From Lysobacteraceae bacterium CU05-9 (lineage in GTDB: Bacteria > Pseudomonadota > Gammaproteobacteria > Xanthomonadales > Xanthomonadaceae): a DNA stretch of 64,000 nt. The position numbers were made by a program, and so were the translations under genes. Below the pieces are notes generated by a model. It was given only the letters and a program-made list of their open reading frames with translations. It was not told the origin of the DNA and made no database searches. The DNA lies in assembly GCA_007556525.1 (NCBI GenBank), contig SWJS01000003.1, positions 187,595-251,594 on the forward strand, read 5' to 3'. This document shows positions 1 to 9,121 of this stretch, piece by piece; the stretch's first letter is position 1; each line of letters begins with the position of its first letter.

Positions 1-2
1 CT

Positions 3-326
3 GAAGGCACGCCGGTGTTGGCTGCGAGCACGGGATACGTCGAAAAACTCCACGAAAGCGCAGCAGGCGGCACGACTATCCATGTGTTCAATGCGGAGCG
101 CACGTACAGTTTTTATTACGCGCATCTGAGTGCGTATGCACCGGGTTTGCACGAGAGACAATTGGTGCAGCAAGGTGAAGTGATCGGCTACGTCGGGCAT
201 ACGGGTAACGCGAGCCCCGATGGGCCGCACCTGCACTTTCAAGTGAGTGCGTTGACGCAAGATGCAAGCTGGGGTGGTGGTGAATCGGTGAATCCGTATC
301 CGATTTTGATGAATGCACCACGCTGA
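3..326 (+). CDS. M23 family peptidase, C-terminal part (5' end outside window)
   Basis: This is the C-terminal part of a LytM/M23 zinc metallopeptidase, a family that cleaves peptidoglycan cross-links in the periplasm. The reading frame is open from the window edge, so the true start lies upstream. The visible domain has the usual ending, with a GEVIGYVGHTG strand and the second zinc-ligand motif HLHF near the C-terminus. The first HxxxD zinc motif must lie before the window. Whether it is an active endopeptidase or a regulator (EnvC/NlpD type) cannot be judged from the fragment. Confidence 0.85.
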   Translation, partial: EGTPVLAASTGYVEKLHESAAGGTTIHVFNAERTYSFYYAHLSAYAPGLHERQLVQQGEVIGYVGHTGNASPDGPHLHFQVSALTQDASWGGGESVNPYPILMNAPR

Positions 327-345
327 TTTTCCGTAAAATACATCG

Positions 346-837
346 ATGAACTCAGTCAGCAATATTCGCGTCGTTGATTACGAGGACGCACATCAACAAG
401 CATTCGAGCGCTTGAACACGCACTGGTTGGAGCAGTACTTCGTCGTTGAAGACATTGACCGCGCGGTGCTCGCGGACCCAAAAACTCACATTCTTTCCAA
501 AGGCGGACATATTCTGTGCGCGTTGGATGACATCGACAATGTTGTCGGCGTGGTGTCGATGATTGCGGAAGGTGACGGTGTTTTTGAACTGAGTAAGATG
601 GCGGTCGATCCTTCAATGCATGGTGCCGGCATTGGTCGCAAGTTGATGGTTGCTGCATTGGATTGGTATGAACGCCAAAATGGTGTGCAGCTTTTCCTCG
701 AGTCCAACCGCAAACTCACGCCCGCGCTGACGTTGTATGAAAGCGTTGGTTTTCGTCATCACCCTGCACCACGTCCGGGATCACATTACGATCGCGCGGA
801 TGTTTACATGATTTACGAACCGGAGTCGCGCGCATGA
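346..837 (+). CDS. GNAT family N-acetyltransferase
   Basis: A 163-residue cytoplasmic protein with the GNAT fold. The acetyl-CoA binding motif A is visible as MAVDPSMHGAGIGRKL (Q/R-x-x-G-x-G/A type), followed by the typical TLYESVGF segment near the C-terminus. It should transfer an acetyl group to an amine, but the substrate is not readable from sequence. The stop codon overlaps the next start (ATGA at 834), so it is probably translationally coupled to the HAD phosphatase gene. Confidence 0.85.
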   Translation: MNSVSNIRVVDYEDAHQQAFERLNTHWLEQYFVVEDIDRAVLADPKTHILSKGGHILCALDDIDNVVGVVSMIAEGDGVFELSKMAVDPSMHGAGIGRKLMVAALDWYERQNGVQLFLESNRKLTPALTLYESVGFRHHPAPRPGSHYDRADVYMIYEPESRA

Positions 838-1559
838 GCATTCAAATGGTGGGCTTCGATGCCGACGATACGTTGTGGAAGAGCCAGGATTATTTCGATG
901 CCGCGCAGGCGGAGTTTGAATCGATCATTGGACAATACATCGATCTAAGCGTTGCCGGTGTGCAGGATCATTTGCTGCAAGTCGAAAAGCAGAACATCGC
1001 AGTGTTCGGTTATGGCGCCAAGGGCATGATGCTGTCGATGATGGAGTCTGCGATCGAGATGACGGAAGGGCGCATTACGTCGTCCGACATCCGACGGATT
1101 TTGGACTTGGGTAAGGGTGTTTTGCAACATCCCGTTGAATTGCTGCCAGGCATTGAGGAAGCAGTCGATGAAGTGTCGCGTTACTTTCCGATTGTGTTGA
1201 TCACGAAGGGCGACTTGTTCCATCAGGAAGCGAAGGTCAAGGCGACACCACTGTCGAAGCGTTTCAAGCGAATTGAAATTGTTTCCGAAAAGGATCCGCA
1301 AACCTATCGACGTTTGTTCGGTGAGTTTGCGGTTGCACCATCTGAGTTCATGATGATCGGTAACTCGTTGAAGTCGGATATCGAACCGATTCTCGCGATC
1401 GGAGGATGGGGCGTGCATGTTCCGTATCACACGACGTGGGCGCACGAGACGGTCGATGGCATTGATGAGTCATTGCTCAGTAATTTCCGCACAGCAACAA
1501 ATGCCTCGGAAATCCCCCGAAAAGTGCGCGAGTTGGCAGATTTGGCGCGACCTTCCTAA
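834..1559 (+). CDS. HAD superfamily hydrolase
   Basis: A 241-residue HAD hydrolase. Motif I is DADDT with the nucleophile and acid as Asp9 and Asp11, motif II is the LITKGD strand, and the metal-binding motif IV appears as MMIGNSLKSD. A helical cap lies between motifs I and II (C1 type). Such enzymes dephosphorylate small phosphometabolites, but the substrate is unknown. The start overlaps the GNAT stop by four bases, indicating a two-gene operon. Confidence 0.85.
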   Translation: MSIQMVGFDADDTLWKSQDYFDAAQAEFESIIGQYIDLSVAGVQDHLLQVEKQNIAVFGYGAKGMMLSMMESAIEMTEGRITSSDIRRILDLGKGVLQHPVELLPGIEEAVDEVSRYFPIVLITKGDLFHQEAKVKATPLSKRFKRIEIVSEKDPQTYRRLFGEFAVAPSEFMMIGNSLKSDIEPILAIGGWGVHVPYHTTWAHETVDGIDESLLSNFRTATNASEIPRKVRELADLARPS

Positions 1560-1691
1560 ACGCCCGTTCGAGTATGTGAACCGTCTCTAATCATTTTCTC
1601 CATGGGTTGCGAAATTACCCATTTGTTCATGCACTTCACGTCATGGTGGAATCAAGCCGACGAAACACGTGGTCGCAACGGAGAGATTGAT

Positions 1692-2129
1692 ATGAAAACT
1701 GTGAAGGCATTAATTGGTGGTACGGTCCTTGCGATGGGCTTAGGTTTTGCATCGTTGGCACCGGTACCGGCACAAGCTCAGAACTCGATCGTGGATCTGG
1801 CACGTGTCATCGTGAACGTCAATGACATCGTGTATCGCGGTGGCCAGCCGTACTATCGTTATGGTTCGTACGGCCCGCAAGACCGCATCATCGTGGTCCG
1901 CGAGAACAACCGCAACGTTTACTACCGTAATGTCCCACGTGGCAACGCTTACGGTTACTACGGTCATCCTTCGCAAACGAAGGCATACAGCAAGCAAATG
2001 CAGAAGAACCGCAAGGCTTGGGAGAAGGACCGTAAGAAGTGGGAAAAGGAACGTCGCAAGCAGAACAATCGCTACTACAGCCGTGGTAACGACCGCTACG
2101 ATGACCGCCGCCATGGTCGCGGTTGGTAA
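1692..2129 (+). CDS. Small secreted basic Tyr/Arg-rich protein
   Basis: A 145-residue protein with a clear signal peptide ending at VPAQAQ. The mature part is rich in Tyr, Arg and Asn, followed by a Lys/Arg/Glu segment (about residues 98-122) that looks helical. ATG 1692 is chosen because GGAG lies about 8 bases upstream and the signal peptide starts there; the frame is open further upstream but without a signal sequence. I do not recognise a named family. It is probably periplasmic or envelope-associated. A strong terminator follows. Confidence 0.7.
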   Translation: MKTVKALIGGTVLAMGLGFASLAPVPAQAQNSIVDLARVIVNVNDIVYRGGQPYYRYGSYGPQDRIIVVRENNRNVYYRNVPRGNAYGYYGHPSQTKAYSKQMQKNRKAWEKDRKKWEKERRKQNNRYYSRGNDRYDDRRHGRGW

Positions 2130-2153
2130 ATCCTAACAACCTGCAGTAAAGGG

Positions 2154-2184
2154 AGACCACGCTTCGGCGTGGTCTTTCTTTTAT
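2154..2184 (+). terminator. Rho-independent terminator after the secreted-protein gene
   Basis: A perfect 9-bp stem AGACCACGC / GCGTGGTCT closes a TTCG tetraloop and is followed by a T-rich run. It ends transcription from 1692-2129 and lies at the end of the convergent putP. Confidence 0.9.
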
Positions 2185-3701
2185 TGCGCGGCGTCGGTTA
2201 AGTACTTCGCGTTCGCCTGTTCGAACTTCGACTCCGCCACGTCATCCGACTTCGTCATGCGCGAAACAACAATGATTGCAACCGTGCATGCGATGAAGCC
2301 CGGCACGATTTCGTACAGGTCGAAAATTCCGCCTGCACCCGCTTGACGCAACTGCACCCATCCGATGACGGTTGCCGCGCCTGCAATCATGCCGGCCAGT
2401 GCACCCCATGCGTTCATGCGCTTCCAGAACAACGAAAGAAGAATCACCGGGCCAAACGCGGCACCGAAGCCTGCCCACGCATAGCTCACCAATTTCAGGA
2501 CTTGCGAGTCCGCATTGCTGGCCATCAGCATCGCAACACCGGCAACCAACAACACCATGAAGCGGCCCATCCAGACGAGTTCCTTTTGGGAAGCGTTGGG
2601 ACGGATAAGTCCTTTGTAGAAGTCTTCCGTCAATGCGCTGGAACAAACGAGCAACTGGCAACTCAACGTGCTCATCACCGCGGCAAGAATGGCGGAGAGG
2701 ATAACGCCTGCAATCCACGGGTTAAACAAGATCTGCGCCAACTCGATGAAAATCCGCTCCTTGTTTGCAAAAACATTCGCACCTTGCTCGGGATTCGCGC
2801 TGAAATATGCGACGCCAAAGTAACCGACGGCAACTGCACCCGCCAAACAAAGGATCATCCACGTCATGCCGATGCGGCGCGCATTGCGCAGCGACTGCAC
2901 CGACTCACTCGCCATGAATCGCGCAAGGATATGAGGCTGCCCGAAATATCCAAGACCCCAGGCAAGTGCACTCGCGATCCCGATCCAGGATGCGCCCGCG
3001 AACCAGCTGCCGTATTGCACGCCGTTACTTTGCGTGGCTTGCGAGATATGCATTTGCAGATTCGACCAATCACCGAGCGCAAGCAACACCATTACCGGTG
3101 TAATCAACAAAGCAAAAATCATCAGCGACGCCTGCATCGTATCCGTCCAGCTCACTGCCAGGAAACCACCGATGAAGGTGTAGAGGATCGTCGCGAACGC
3201 GCCCCACCACATCGCTTCGTGATACGGAATATGGAACAGGCTTTCAAACAAGCGTGCACCCGCGACGATGCCTGACGCGCAGTAGACGGTAAAGAAAATC
3301 AAGATCACAACCGCCGGCACGATCCGCAGCGCAATGTTCGAAGATCCAAACCGATTGAAAAAATAATCCGGCAACGTCAACGCATCATTGTTGAACTCGG
3401 TATGCACGCGCAAACGGCCGGACACCCACAGCCAATTGAAATACGCGCCAATCGTCAAACCCACGGCAATCCACGCTTCCGTCAAACCCGCCGCAAAAAT
3501 CGCCCCAGGCAATCCCATCAACAACCAGCCCGACATGTCGGACGCAGCGGCACTCAACGCCGTGACCAAACTGCCAAGGCTGCGGCCACCGAGAATGTAG
3601 TCGTCGAAGTTTTTGGTGGAGAAGTACGCCCAAAATCCCACCCCAATCACAACCACCAAATACAGACCAAACGTAATGACAGCAGGATTGAGATCAGACA
3701 T
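2181..3701 (-). CDS. putP: Sodium/proline symporter PutP
   Basis: A 506-residue sodium:solute symporter of the inner membrane, the length expected for PutP, with about 13 hydrophobic segments. The N-terminal part carries the family signature: a DDYILGGRSLG loop, then a SAAASDMSGWLLMGLPG helix, as in proline transporters. It imports proline with Na+ as carbon/nitrogen source or osmoprotectant. No putA is in the window. The gene is convergent with 1692-2129. Confidence 0.92.
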   Translation of the reverse strand: MSDLNPAVITFGLYLVVVIGVGFWAYFSTKNFDDYILGGRSLGSLVTALSAAASDMSGWLLMGLPGAIFAAGLTEAWIAVGLTIGAYFNWLWVSGRLRVHTEFNNDALTLPDYFFNRFGSSNIALRIVPAVVILIFFTVYCASGIVAGARLFESLFHIPYHEAMWWGAFATILYTFIGGFLAVSWTDTMQASLMIFALLITPVMVLLALGDWSNLQMHISQATQSNGVQYGSWFAGASWIGIASALAWGLGYFGQPHILARFMASESVQSLRNARRIGMTWMILCLAGAVAVGYFGVAYFSANPEQGANVFANKERIFIELAQILFNPWIAGVILSAILAAVMSTLSCQLLVCSSALTEDFYKGLIRPNASQKELVWMGRFMVLLVAGVAMLMASNADSQVLKLVSYAWAGFGAAFGPVILLSLFWKRMNAWGALAGMIAGAATVIGWVQLRQAGAGGIFDLYEIVPGFIACTVAIIVVSRMTKSDDVAESKFEQANAKYLTDAAQ

Positions 3702-3779
3702 GGATGAGCGCTCGTTTGGGATTCGTTAGGTTATTGTGCATCAATACTTCCACGGCGCAACGAAGCTAAAGTGTTAGGC

Positions 3780-4319
3780 ATGACCATTTCAATCAAATCC
3801 ATCATCCTCAGCTCATTGGCAGCTGGCACGCTGATCGCCAACTCCGCGATTGCGCAGGACGCCTCGATCACCAAGGCGCAGCAGGCGAGGGCAGTGAAGG
3901 AAATCACGAATTTCTACGGGCGACTAAGTGCCGACGACCGTGAGCTTGCCTTACCGTTGCTTGCCAATATCGCCGACAATCAATTGCCATACAGCGACAA
4001 GGAACGTGGCGTCCGCTTGAATTCCATCCGTGCGCTTCCGGGTCAAGTGCTCGATGTCAAAATGGGTTTCCTCGCCGATGGTCCAATGGCTTCGATCGAT
4101 CCCGAAGTTGCGCAGACGATGCTCGCGCCACTTGCCGGCAAGCTTGCATGCACAGATGAGATGTTGCGCCCAATTCTCGACCTTGGCATTCGAATTCAAC
4201 TGGACATTGCGGACGCGCGCGGGCAACCTTTGACCAAGGCGACGATGGACAAGTCGGTTTGTACCAATCCGAAGTCGCTGGAGGAAACGCTCGAAGATCT
4301 CGGCGTTGACGAATTGTAA
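3780..4319 (+). CDS. Hypothetical exported protein
   Basis: About 179 residues with a signal peptide (hydrophobic stretch ending near NSAIAQ). ATG 3780 is preferred; an in-frame GTG lies three codons upstream and no strong ribosome binding site decides between them. The mature region is mostly helical and acidic at its C-terminus, with two cysteines (in LACTDE and SVCTNP) that could form a disulfide. I do not recognise a family. It is probably periplasmic. Confidence 0.65.
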   Translation: MTISIKSIILSSLAAGTLIANSAIAQDASITKAQQARAVKEITNFYGRLSADDRELALPLLANIADNQLPYSDKERGVRLNSIRALPGQVLDVKMGFLADGPMASIDPEVAQTMLAPLAGKLACTDEMLRPILDLGIRIQLDIADARGQPLTKATMDKSVCTNPKSLEETLEDLGVDEL

Positions 4320-4327
4320 ATTCAGTA

Positions 4328-4400
4328 GGAGTTCGAGTTAGACAAGTGGATTGTGCCGCAGGCGCTTTCACTAAATAGTCTACCTCTACCTCTAACTCAA
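4328..4400 (+). repeat. Dispersed intergenic repeat, copy A
   Basis: This gap holds a repeat also found after phoQ. Shared blocks, in order, are GAGTTCGAG, TGCCGCAGGCGC (4354-4365), CACTAAATAGTCTA (4369-4382) and GTCTACCTCTACCTCTAACT (4378-4397). The 20-bp last block is identical, inverted, at 14134-14153. It resembles a small non-autonomous or REP-like intergenic element. Confidence 0.75.
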
Positions 4401-4415
4401 TCCTCGGAGAAAAGC

Positions 4416-5396
4416 ATGGAATTCCGCCGTCTCGGCCGCAGTGGTCTCAACATCAGCGCCATCAGCTATGGCAACTGGCTCACTCACGGTTCGCAAATCG
4501 AGCAGGAAACTGCGGAACGTTGCGTGCGTGCCGCTTTGGATGCGGGCATTACAACATTCGACACGGCTGATGTCTACGCGACCGGCAAGGCAGAAGTTGC
4601 TTTGGGCAAGGCGCTTAAGGATGTCCGTCGCAGCGATGTGGAAGTGTTTACGAAAGTGTTTTTTCCGATGGGTGATGGCGCGAATGATCGCGGACTCGGC
4701 CGCAAGCACATCATGGAAAGCATCGACGCATCGCTCAAGCGCTTGCAGATGGATTACGTGGATATTTATCAAGCGCATCGTTATGACGACAGCGTTGATT
4801 TGGAAGAGACCATCCAAGCATTCGCCGACGTTGTGCGAGCGGGCAAGGCGTTGTACATCGGCGTGTCCGAATGGACCCCGGAACAATTGCGTCGCGGTCA
4901 TGCATTAGCGAAGCAGCACAACATTCAATTGATCAGCTCGCAGCCGCAGTACTCGATGCTGTGGCGCGTGATTGAGCCGGAAGTGGTGCCGACGTGCGAA
5001 GAGCTTGGCATTAGCCAGATTGTTTGGTCACCGATTGCGCAGGGTGTGCTCACCGGCAAATACAAGCCAGGTGGTGTGATTCCTGATGGATCGCGTGCGA
5101 CGGACGAGGCGGGCAGTCGTTTTATTCAGAAGTTCTTGCGCGACGACGTGCTCACCCGCGTGCAGAAGCTCACACCGATTGCAGATGACGTTGGATTGTC
5201 ATTGGCGCAGTTGGCGATTGCGTGGGTTTTGCAAAATCAAAATGTTGCCAGCGCCATCATCGGTGCTTCCAGGCCGGAGCAAGTCACGGAGAACGTCAAG
5301 GCAGCAGGCGTGAAGTTAAGTAGCGATGTGATGCAAGCCATCGACGACATCATTCTCGATGTCGCCGAACGCTCACCGGATATGGTCGCGAAATAA
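4416..5396 (+). CDS. Aldo/keto reductase (Kv-beta/YghZ-like)
   Basis: A 326-residue NADPH-dependent aldo/keto reductase of the (beta/alpha)8 barrel fold. Visible signatures are the N-terminal RRLGRSGLNIS, the active-site region DTADVYATGKAE with the catalytic Tyr, VFTKVFFPMG holding the catalytic Lys, and IGASRPEQV for cofactor binding near the C-terminus. It matches the voltage-gated K-channel beta-subunit-like group, which reduces aldehydes such as methylglyoxal. Start 4416 is chosen for its CGGAGA site 5 bases upstream and the standard N-terminus. It abuts cysK tail to tail. Confidence 0.88.
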   Translation: MEFRRLGRSGLNISAISYGNWLTHGSQIEQETAERCVRAALDAGITTFDTADVYATGKAEVALGKALKDVRRSDVEVFTKVFFPMGDGANDRGLGRKHIMESIDASLKRLQMDYVDIYQAHRYDDSVDLEETIQAFADVVRAGKALYIGVSEWTPEQLRRGHALAKQHNIQLISSQPQYSMLWRVIEPEVVPTCEELGISQIVWSPIAQGVLTGKYKPGGVIPDGSRATDEAGSRFIQKFLRDDVLTRVQKLTPIADDVGLSLAQLAIAWVLQNQNVASAIIGASRPEQVTENVKAAGVKLSSDVMQAIDDIILDVAERSPDMVAK

Positions 5397-6353
5397 TTAC
5401 AGCGACGCGAGCCACTCGTCGTCCGAACCTTCGTTGACGCCCTCAAACAACACCGTGCTGAGATAACGCTCACCGGTGTCGGGCAACATCGCCAGAATGT
5501 GGCTGCCCTTCGGCGCTTTGGCGGCGGTCTGCAAAGCCGCGGCCATCGTCGCACCCGAAGAAATACCGACGAAAATCCCTTCTTCTGCCGCCAGTCGACG
5601 CGCGGTTTCAATCGCCAGCGTATCTTCAATCGGCAAAATCTCATCCACCACATCACGGTTCAAAACCGCCGGAACGAAGTCGGGCGTCCAACCTTGGATT
5701 TTGTGAGGTGCCCATTCCTTACCCGCCAGTAGCGACGCGCCAGCAGGTTCGCAGGCGATGATTTTGGTTTCAGGACGGGCAACCTTCAACACTTCACCAA
5801 CACCCGTTAAAGTTCCACCCGTTCCCCAACCGGAAACAAAGTAATCAAGAGGATGCCCAGCGAAGTCACGCAGGATTTCAGCGGCAGTCGTTTGACGGTG
5901 GTACTCGGGGTTCGCAGGATTTTCGAATTGCTCGGACAGGAACCAACCATGTTTCGCAGCAAGTTCGCGCGCAACACGCACCATGCCAGTACCGCGTTCG
6001 GCAGCAGGCGTCAAAATCACCTTAGCACCATACGCGCGCATCAACTTGCGACGCTCAATCGAAAACGTCTCGGTCATCACTGCGACGAACTTATAGCCGC
6101 GCGCTGCCGCAACCATCGCCAACGCAACACCCGTGTTGCCAGAGGTTGCTTCAACAATGGTTTGACCCGGCTTCAAAACGCCGCGCTTCTCGGCATCGAG
6201 AACAATCGCCAACGCCAAACGATCTTTGACCGATCCGCCTGGGTTGAAGGATTCCACTTTGACAAACATCTCAACGCCTTCCGGCGCCATGCGATGCAAG
6301 CGTACGACGGGTGTGCGGCCGATGGTATCGAGGATGGAGTTGTGTACTGTCAT
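5397..6353 (-). CDS. cysK: Cysteine synthase (O-acetylserine sulfhydrylase)
   Basis: A 318-residue PLP-dependent enzyme that makes cysteine from O-acetylserine and sulfide. The PLP lysine is Lys43 in NPGGSVKDR; the substrate loop is TSGNTG and the phosphate-binding loop GWGTGGTLTG. Start 6353 is chosen because AAGGAAG lies just upstream and the N-terminus (SILDTIGRTPVVRL) fits the family. CysK versus CysM is not settled. The gene is divergent from cysD, with only 48 bases between starts, consistent with shared CysB-type control (inferred). Confidence 0.9.
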   Translation of the reverse strand: MTVHNSILDTIGRTPVVRLHRMAPEGVEMFVKVESFNPGGSVKDRLALAIVLDAEKRGVLKPGQTIVEATSGNTGVALAMVAAARGYKFVAVMTETFSIERRKLMRAYGAKVILTPAAERGTGMVRVARELAAKHGWFLSEQFENPANPEYHRQTTAAEILRDFAGHPLDYFVSGWGTGGTLTGVGEVLKVARPETKIIACEPAGASLLAGKEWAPHKIQGWTPDFVPAVLNRDVVDEILPIEDTLAIETARRLAAEEGIFVGISSGATMAAALQTAAKAPKGSHILAMLPDTGERYLSTVLFEGVNEGSDDEWLASL

Positions 6354-6401
6354 TGGAGTCTTCCTTAAAGTCGATTGCAGTGCGCAGGTTATACTTGGCG
6401 A

Positions 6402-7316
6402 ATGACTGATCCTGCGCCAACCATGGACTATCTTGACGCACTTGAGGGGCAGAGCTTGTTTATTTTGCGTGAAGTGGCAGCAAATTTCCGTCGTCCACTT
6501 ATGCTGTATTCGGTTGGGAAGGATAGCTCGGTCTTGATGCATTTATTGCAAAAAGCATTCGCTCCTGCCAAACCCCCCATTGAACTCCTGCATGTCGATA
6601 CAACGTGGAAGTTCCGCGAGATGATTGAGTTCCGCGATCAACGCGCCACGGAAACCGGATTGACGGTACACGTGCGCACGAATCAGGATGGCGTCGCGCA
6701 AGGCATTACGCCGGTCACGCATGATGCAACGACGTATACCGATGTCATGAAGACCCAAGCTTTGAAGCAAGCATTGGCTGAGTTTCAAGTCGATGCGGCG
6801 ATTGGTGGCGCGCGTCGCGATGAAGAGAAGTCGCGGGCGAAGGAGCGTGTTTTTTCGTTTCGTAACGATGCGCAGTCGTGGAACCCGCGTGAGCAACGAC
6901 CGGAGTTGTGGGACGTGTTCAACACACGGATCGCTCCGGGCGAGTCGATGCGTGTTTTTCCGTTGAGCAACTGGACTGAACTCGATGTGTGGGAATACAT
7001 TGCGCGCGAAAACATTCCGGTGACGGACCTCTACTTCGCGAAAGAACGTCCCGTCGTGCAGCGCCAAGGCACTTGGATCATGGTCGACGATGAGCGTCTG
7101 CAATTGCATGACGGTGAGAAAGTCGAGATGCGTAAAGTCCGGTTCCGCACGTTGGGTTGTTATCCGTTGACGGGTGCCATGGAGTCAGATGCGACGAGTG
7201 TTGAAGAGATCATCAGTGAGATGCGTGCTTCGAGATTTTCGGAACGGCAAGGTCGCTTGATCGATGGCGATGCTGCTGCGTCCATGGAACGCAAGAAAAA
7301 GGACGGCTACTTCTGA
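6402..7316 (+). CDS. cysD: Sulfate adenylyltransferase subunit 2
   Basis: A 304-residue ATP-pyrophosphatase-fold subunit that, with CysN, converts sulfate and ATP to adenylylsulfate (APS). The PP-loop is seen as YSVGKDSS; the [15 protein letters not shown] and [10 protein letters not shown] segments are diagnostic for CysD. Start 6402 is chosen; a second ATG at 6423 is possible. The stop shares its last base with the start of cysNC (TGATG), so translation is probably coupled. Confidence 0.95.
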   Translation: MTDPAPTMDYLDALEGQSLFILREVAANFRRPLMLYSVGKDSSVLMHLLQKAFAPAKPPIELLHVDTTWKFREMIEFRDQRATETGLTVHVRTNQDGVAQGITPVTHDATTYTDVMKTQALKQALAEFQVDAAIGGARRDEEKSRAKERVFSFRNDAQSWNPREQRPELWDVFNTRIAPGESMRVFPLSNWTELDVWEYIARENIPVTDLYFAKERPVVQRQGTWIMVDDERLQLHDGEKVEMRKVRFRTLGCYPLTGAMESDATSVEEIISEMRASRFSERQGRLIDGDAAASMERKKKDGYF

Positions 7317-9121
7317 TGGGCACCACTGATCTCCTTCGCGTAATGACATGTGGCAGTGTTGATGACGGCAAGAGCACGTTGCTCGGCCGGTTGTTGCACG
7401 ACACTGAGAATGTCTTCGATGATCAGTTGAGTTCGTTGGACGTCAACGGAGTTGTTGATTACTCACGCGTGCTGGACGGATTGGAATCGGAAAGAGAACA
7501 GGGCATCACGATTGACGTGGCGTACCGTTACTTCCGCACCGCGAACAGACGTTACATCCTCGCGGACTGTCCCGGTCACGAGCAGTACACGCGAAACATG
7601 GCGACTGGCGCATCGAATTCCGATGTTGCCGTGTTGCTCGTCGACGTTGCGTTAGGTGTGCGACCACAAACGTTCCGCCACCTGTGCATTGCGAAGTACT
7701 TTGGGATTAAGCAGGTGATTTTGGCGGTCAACAAAATGGATCGCGTCGACTTCGAAGAAGACCGCTTCAATGAGAATGTCGCATTGGTTGCAGCATTTGC
7801 CGATCAATTAGGTGATCTGCAGCTCACGGCCATTCCTGTGTCGGGCACGAAGGGCGATAACGTCACGGTGCGTTCGCCAAACACGCCTTGGTTCGACGGT
7901 CCGACGTTGCTCGAAGCATTGGAAACGGCAACGCCGCCTTCGGATGCGCATGATGCGATGCGAATGCCAGTGCAATATTCGCTGAAGGACGACGACACGC
8001 GACTTTACTACGGCACCATCGCATCCGGTGCGATGAACGTCGGCGATGAAATCATCATCCAACCCAACGCTACGACATCGCGTATCACGCAGTTGTGGAT
8101 TGGCGGCGAGGAAGGATCACAAGCCGTGCAAGGCGCATCCATCGCGATTGCGTTGAATGACGAACGTGATATTTCACGCGGTGATTTGATCGCGGCACGC
8201 AACGCACCGTGTGAAGTTGCCGACCAATTTGAAGTCGACCTCCTGTGGATGGACAGCACCGAGTTGTTGCCGGGGAGAAGTTATTTTTTCAAGTCGGGCA
8301 CAACCGAGCGTAGCGCTAAGGTCATGACGATCAAGCACAAGCTTGACGTGGAATCGCTGTCCGAACTCGCTGCCAAAACACTCGAACTCAACGATCTCGC
8401 CCGCTGCACCTTGACGCTGGATCAATCCATCGCGTTTGAGCCGTTCGACGAAAACAGAACGTTGGGCAGCTTCATTCTCGTCGACCGCGTGACGAATGCG
8501 ACGGTCGGCGCAGGCATGATCCGCTTTGCGCTCAGACGCGCGCACAACATTCACTGGCATACAAGCGCGATCGATGCGCAAGCACGGGCAACGGCGATGG
8601 CGCAGAAGCCACGCGTCATCTGGCTCACCGGTTTAAGCGGAGCGGGCAAGTCGAGCATCGCGGATGAAGTCGACCGCACCTTGCACGCTCAAGGAAGGCA
8701 TACCTACATTCTCGATGGCGATAATGTTCGTCATGGACTCAACCGTGACCTTGGTTTTACGGCGGAAGACCGCGTCGAAAACATCCGCCGCATCGCCGAA
8801 GTCGCGAAGCTCATGGCCGATGCCGGATTGATTGTGTTGGTGAGTTTCATCTCGCCTTACCGCGCGGACCGCGATCTTGCACGCGAGGTGATCGGCTCAA
8901 ACCGATTCGTCGAAGTCTACGTCGACACGCCACTCCAAGTCGCAGAAGAGCGCGACGTCAAGGGACTTTACGCGAAGGCACGCCGTGGAGAAATCAAAAA
9001 CTTCACCGGCATCGACGCACCCTACGAAGCCCCAACCAATCCTGAGATCATCGTGACCACCGAAGGTCGCACGAGCGCCGAATCCGCCACAGACATCCTC
9101 GAATGGCTCGCGCAGCACTAA
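7316..9121 (+). CDS. cysNC: Bifunctional sulfate adenylyltransferase subunit 1 / APS kinase
   Basis: A 601-residue fusion. The N-terminal two thirds is the GTPase CysN: P-loop GSVDDGKS (13-20), DCPGHEQ (G3), NKMD (G4), then a beta-barrel region. The C-terminal part is APS kinase (CysC): P-loop GLSGAGKS (439-446) and a LDGDNVRHGLN segment. It activates sulfate to APS, then phosphorylates it to PAPS. Its last 19 bases overlap the start of the esterase gene. The rest of the reduction pathway (cysH, cysIJ) is not in the window. Confidence 0.95.
   Translation: MGTTDLLRVMTCGSVDDGKSTLLGRLLHDTENVFDDQLSSLDVNGVVDYSRVLDGLESEREQGITIDVAYRYFRTANRRYILADCPGHEQYTRNMATGASNSDVAVLLVDVALGVRPQTFRHLCIAKYFGIKQVILAVNKMDRVDFEEDRFNENVALVAAFADQLGDLQLTAIPVSGTKGDNVTVRSPNTPWFDGPTLLEALETATPPSDAHDAMRMPVQYSLKDDDTRLYYGTIASGAMNVGDEIIIQPNATTSRITQLWIGGEEGSQAVQGASIAIALNDERDISRGDLIAARNAPCEVADQFEVDLLWMDSTELLPGRSYFFKSGTTERSAKVMTIKHKLDVESLSELAAKTLELNDLARCTLTLDQSIAFEPFDENRTLGSFILVDRVTNATVGAGMIRFALRRAHNIHWHTSAIDAQARATAMAQKPRVIWLTGLSGAGKSSIADEVDRTLHAQGRHTYILDGDNVRHGLNRDLGFTAEDRVENIRRIAEVAKLMADAGLIVLVSFISPYRADRDLAREVIGSNRFVEVYVDTPLQVAEERDVKGLYAKARRGEIKNFTGIDAPYEAPTNPEIIVTTEGRTSAESATDILEWLAQH

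Noticed and set aside
2343..3275. A 310-codon plus-strand frame opposite putP
   Set aside because: Antisense to an unmistakable transporter gene and rich in His, Arg and Gln as expected from the reverse strand of hydrophobic codons.
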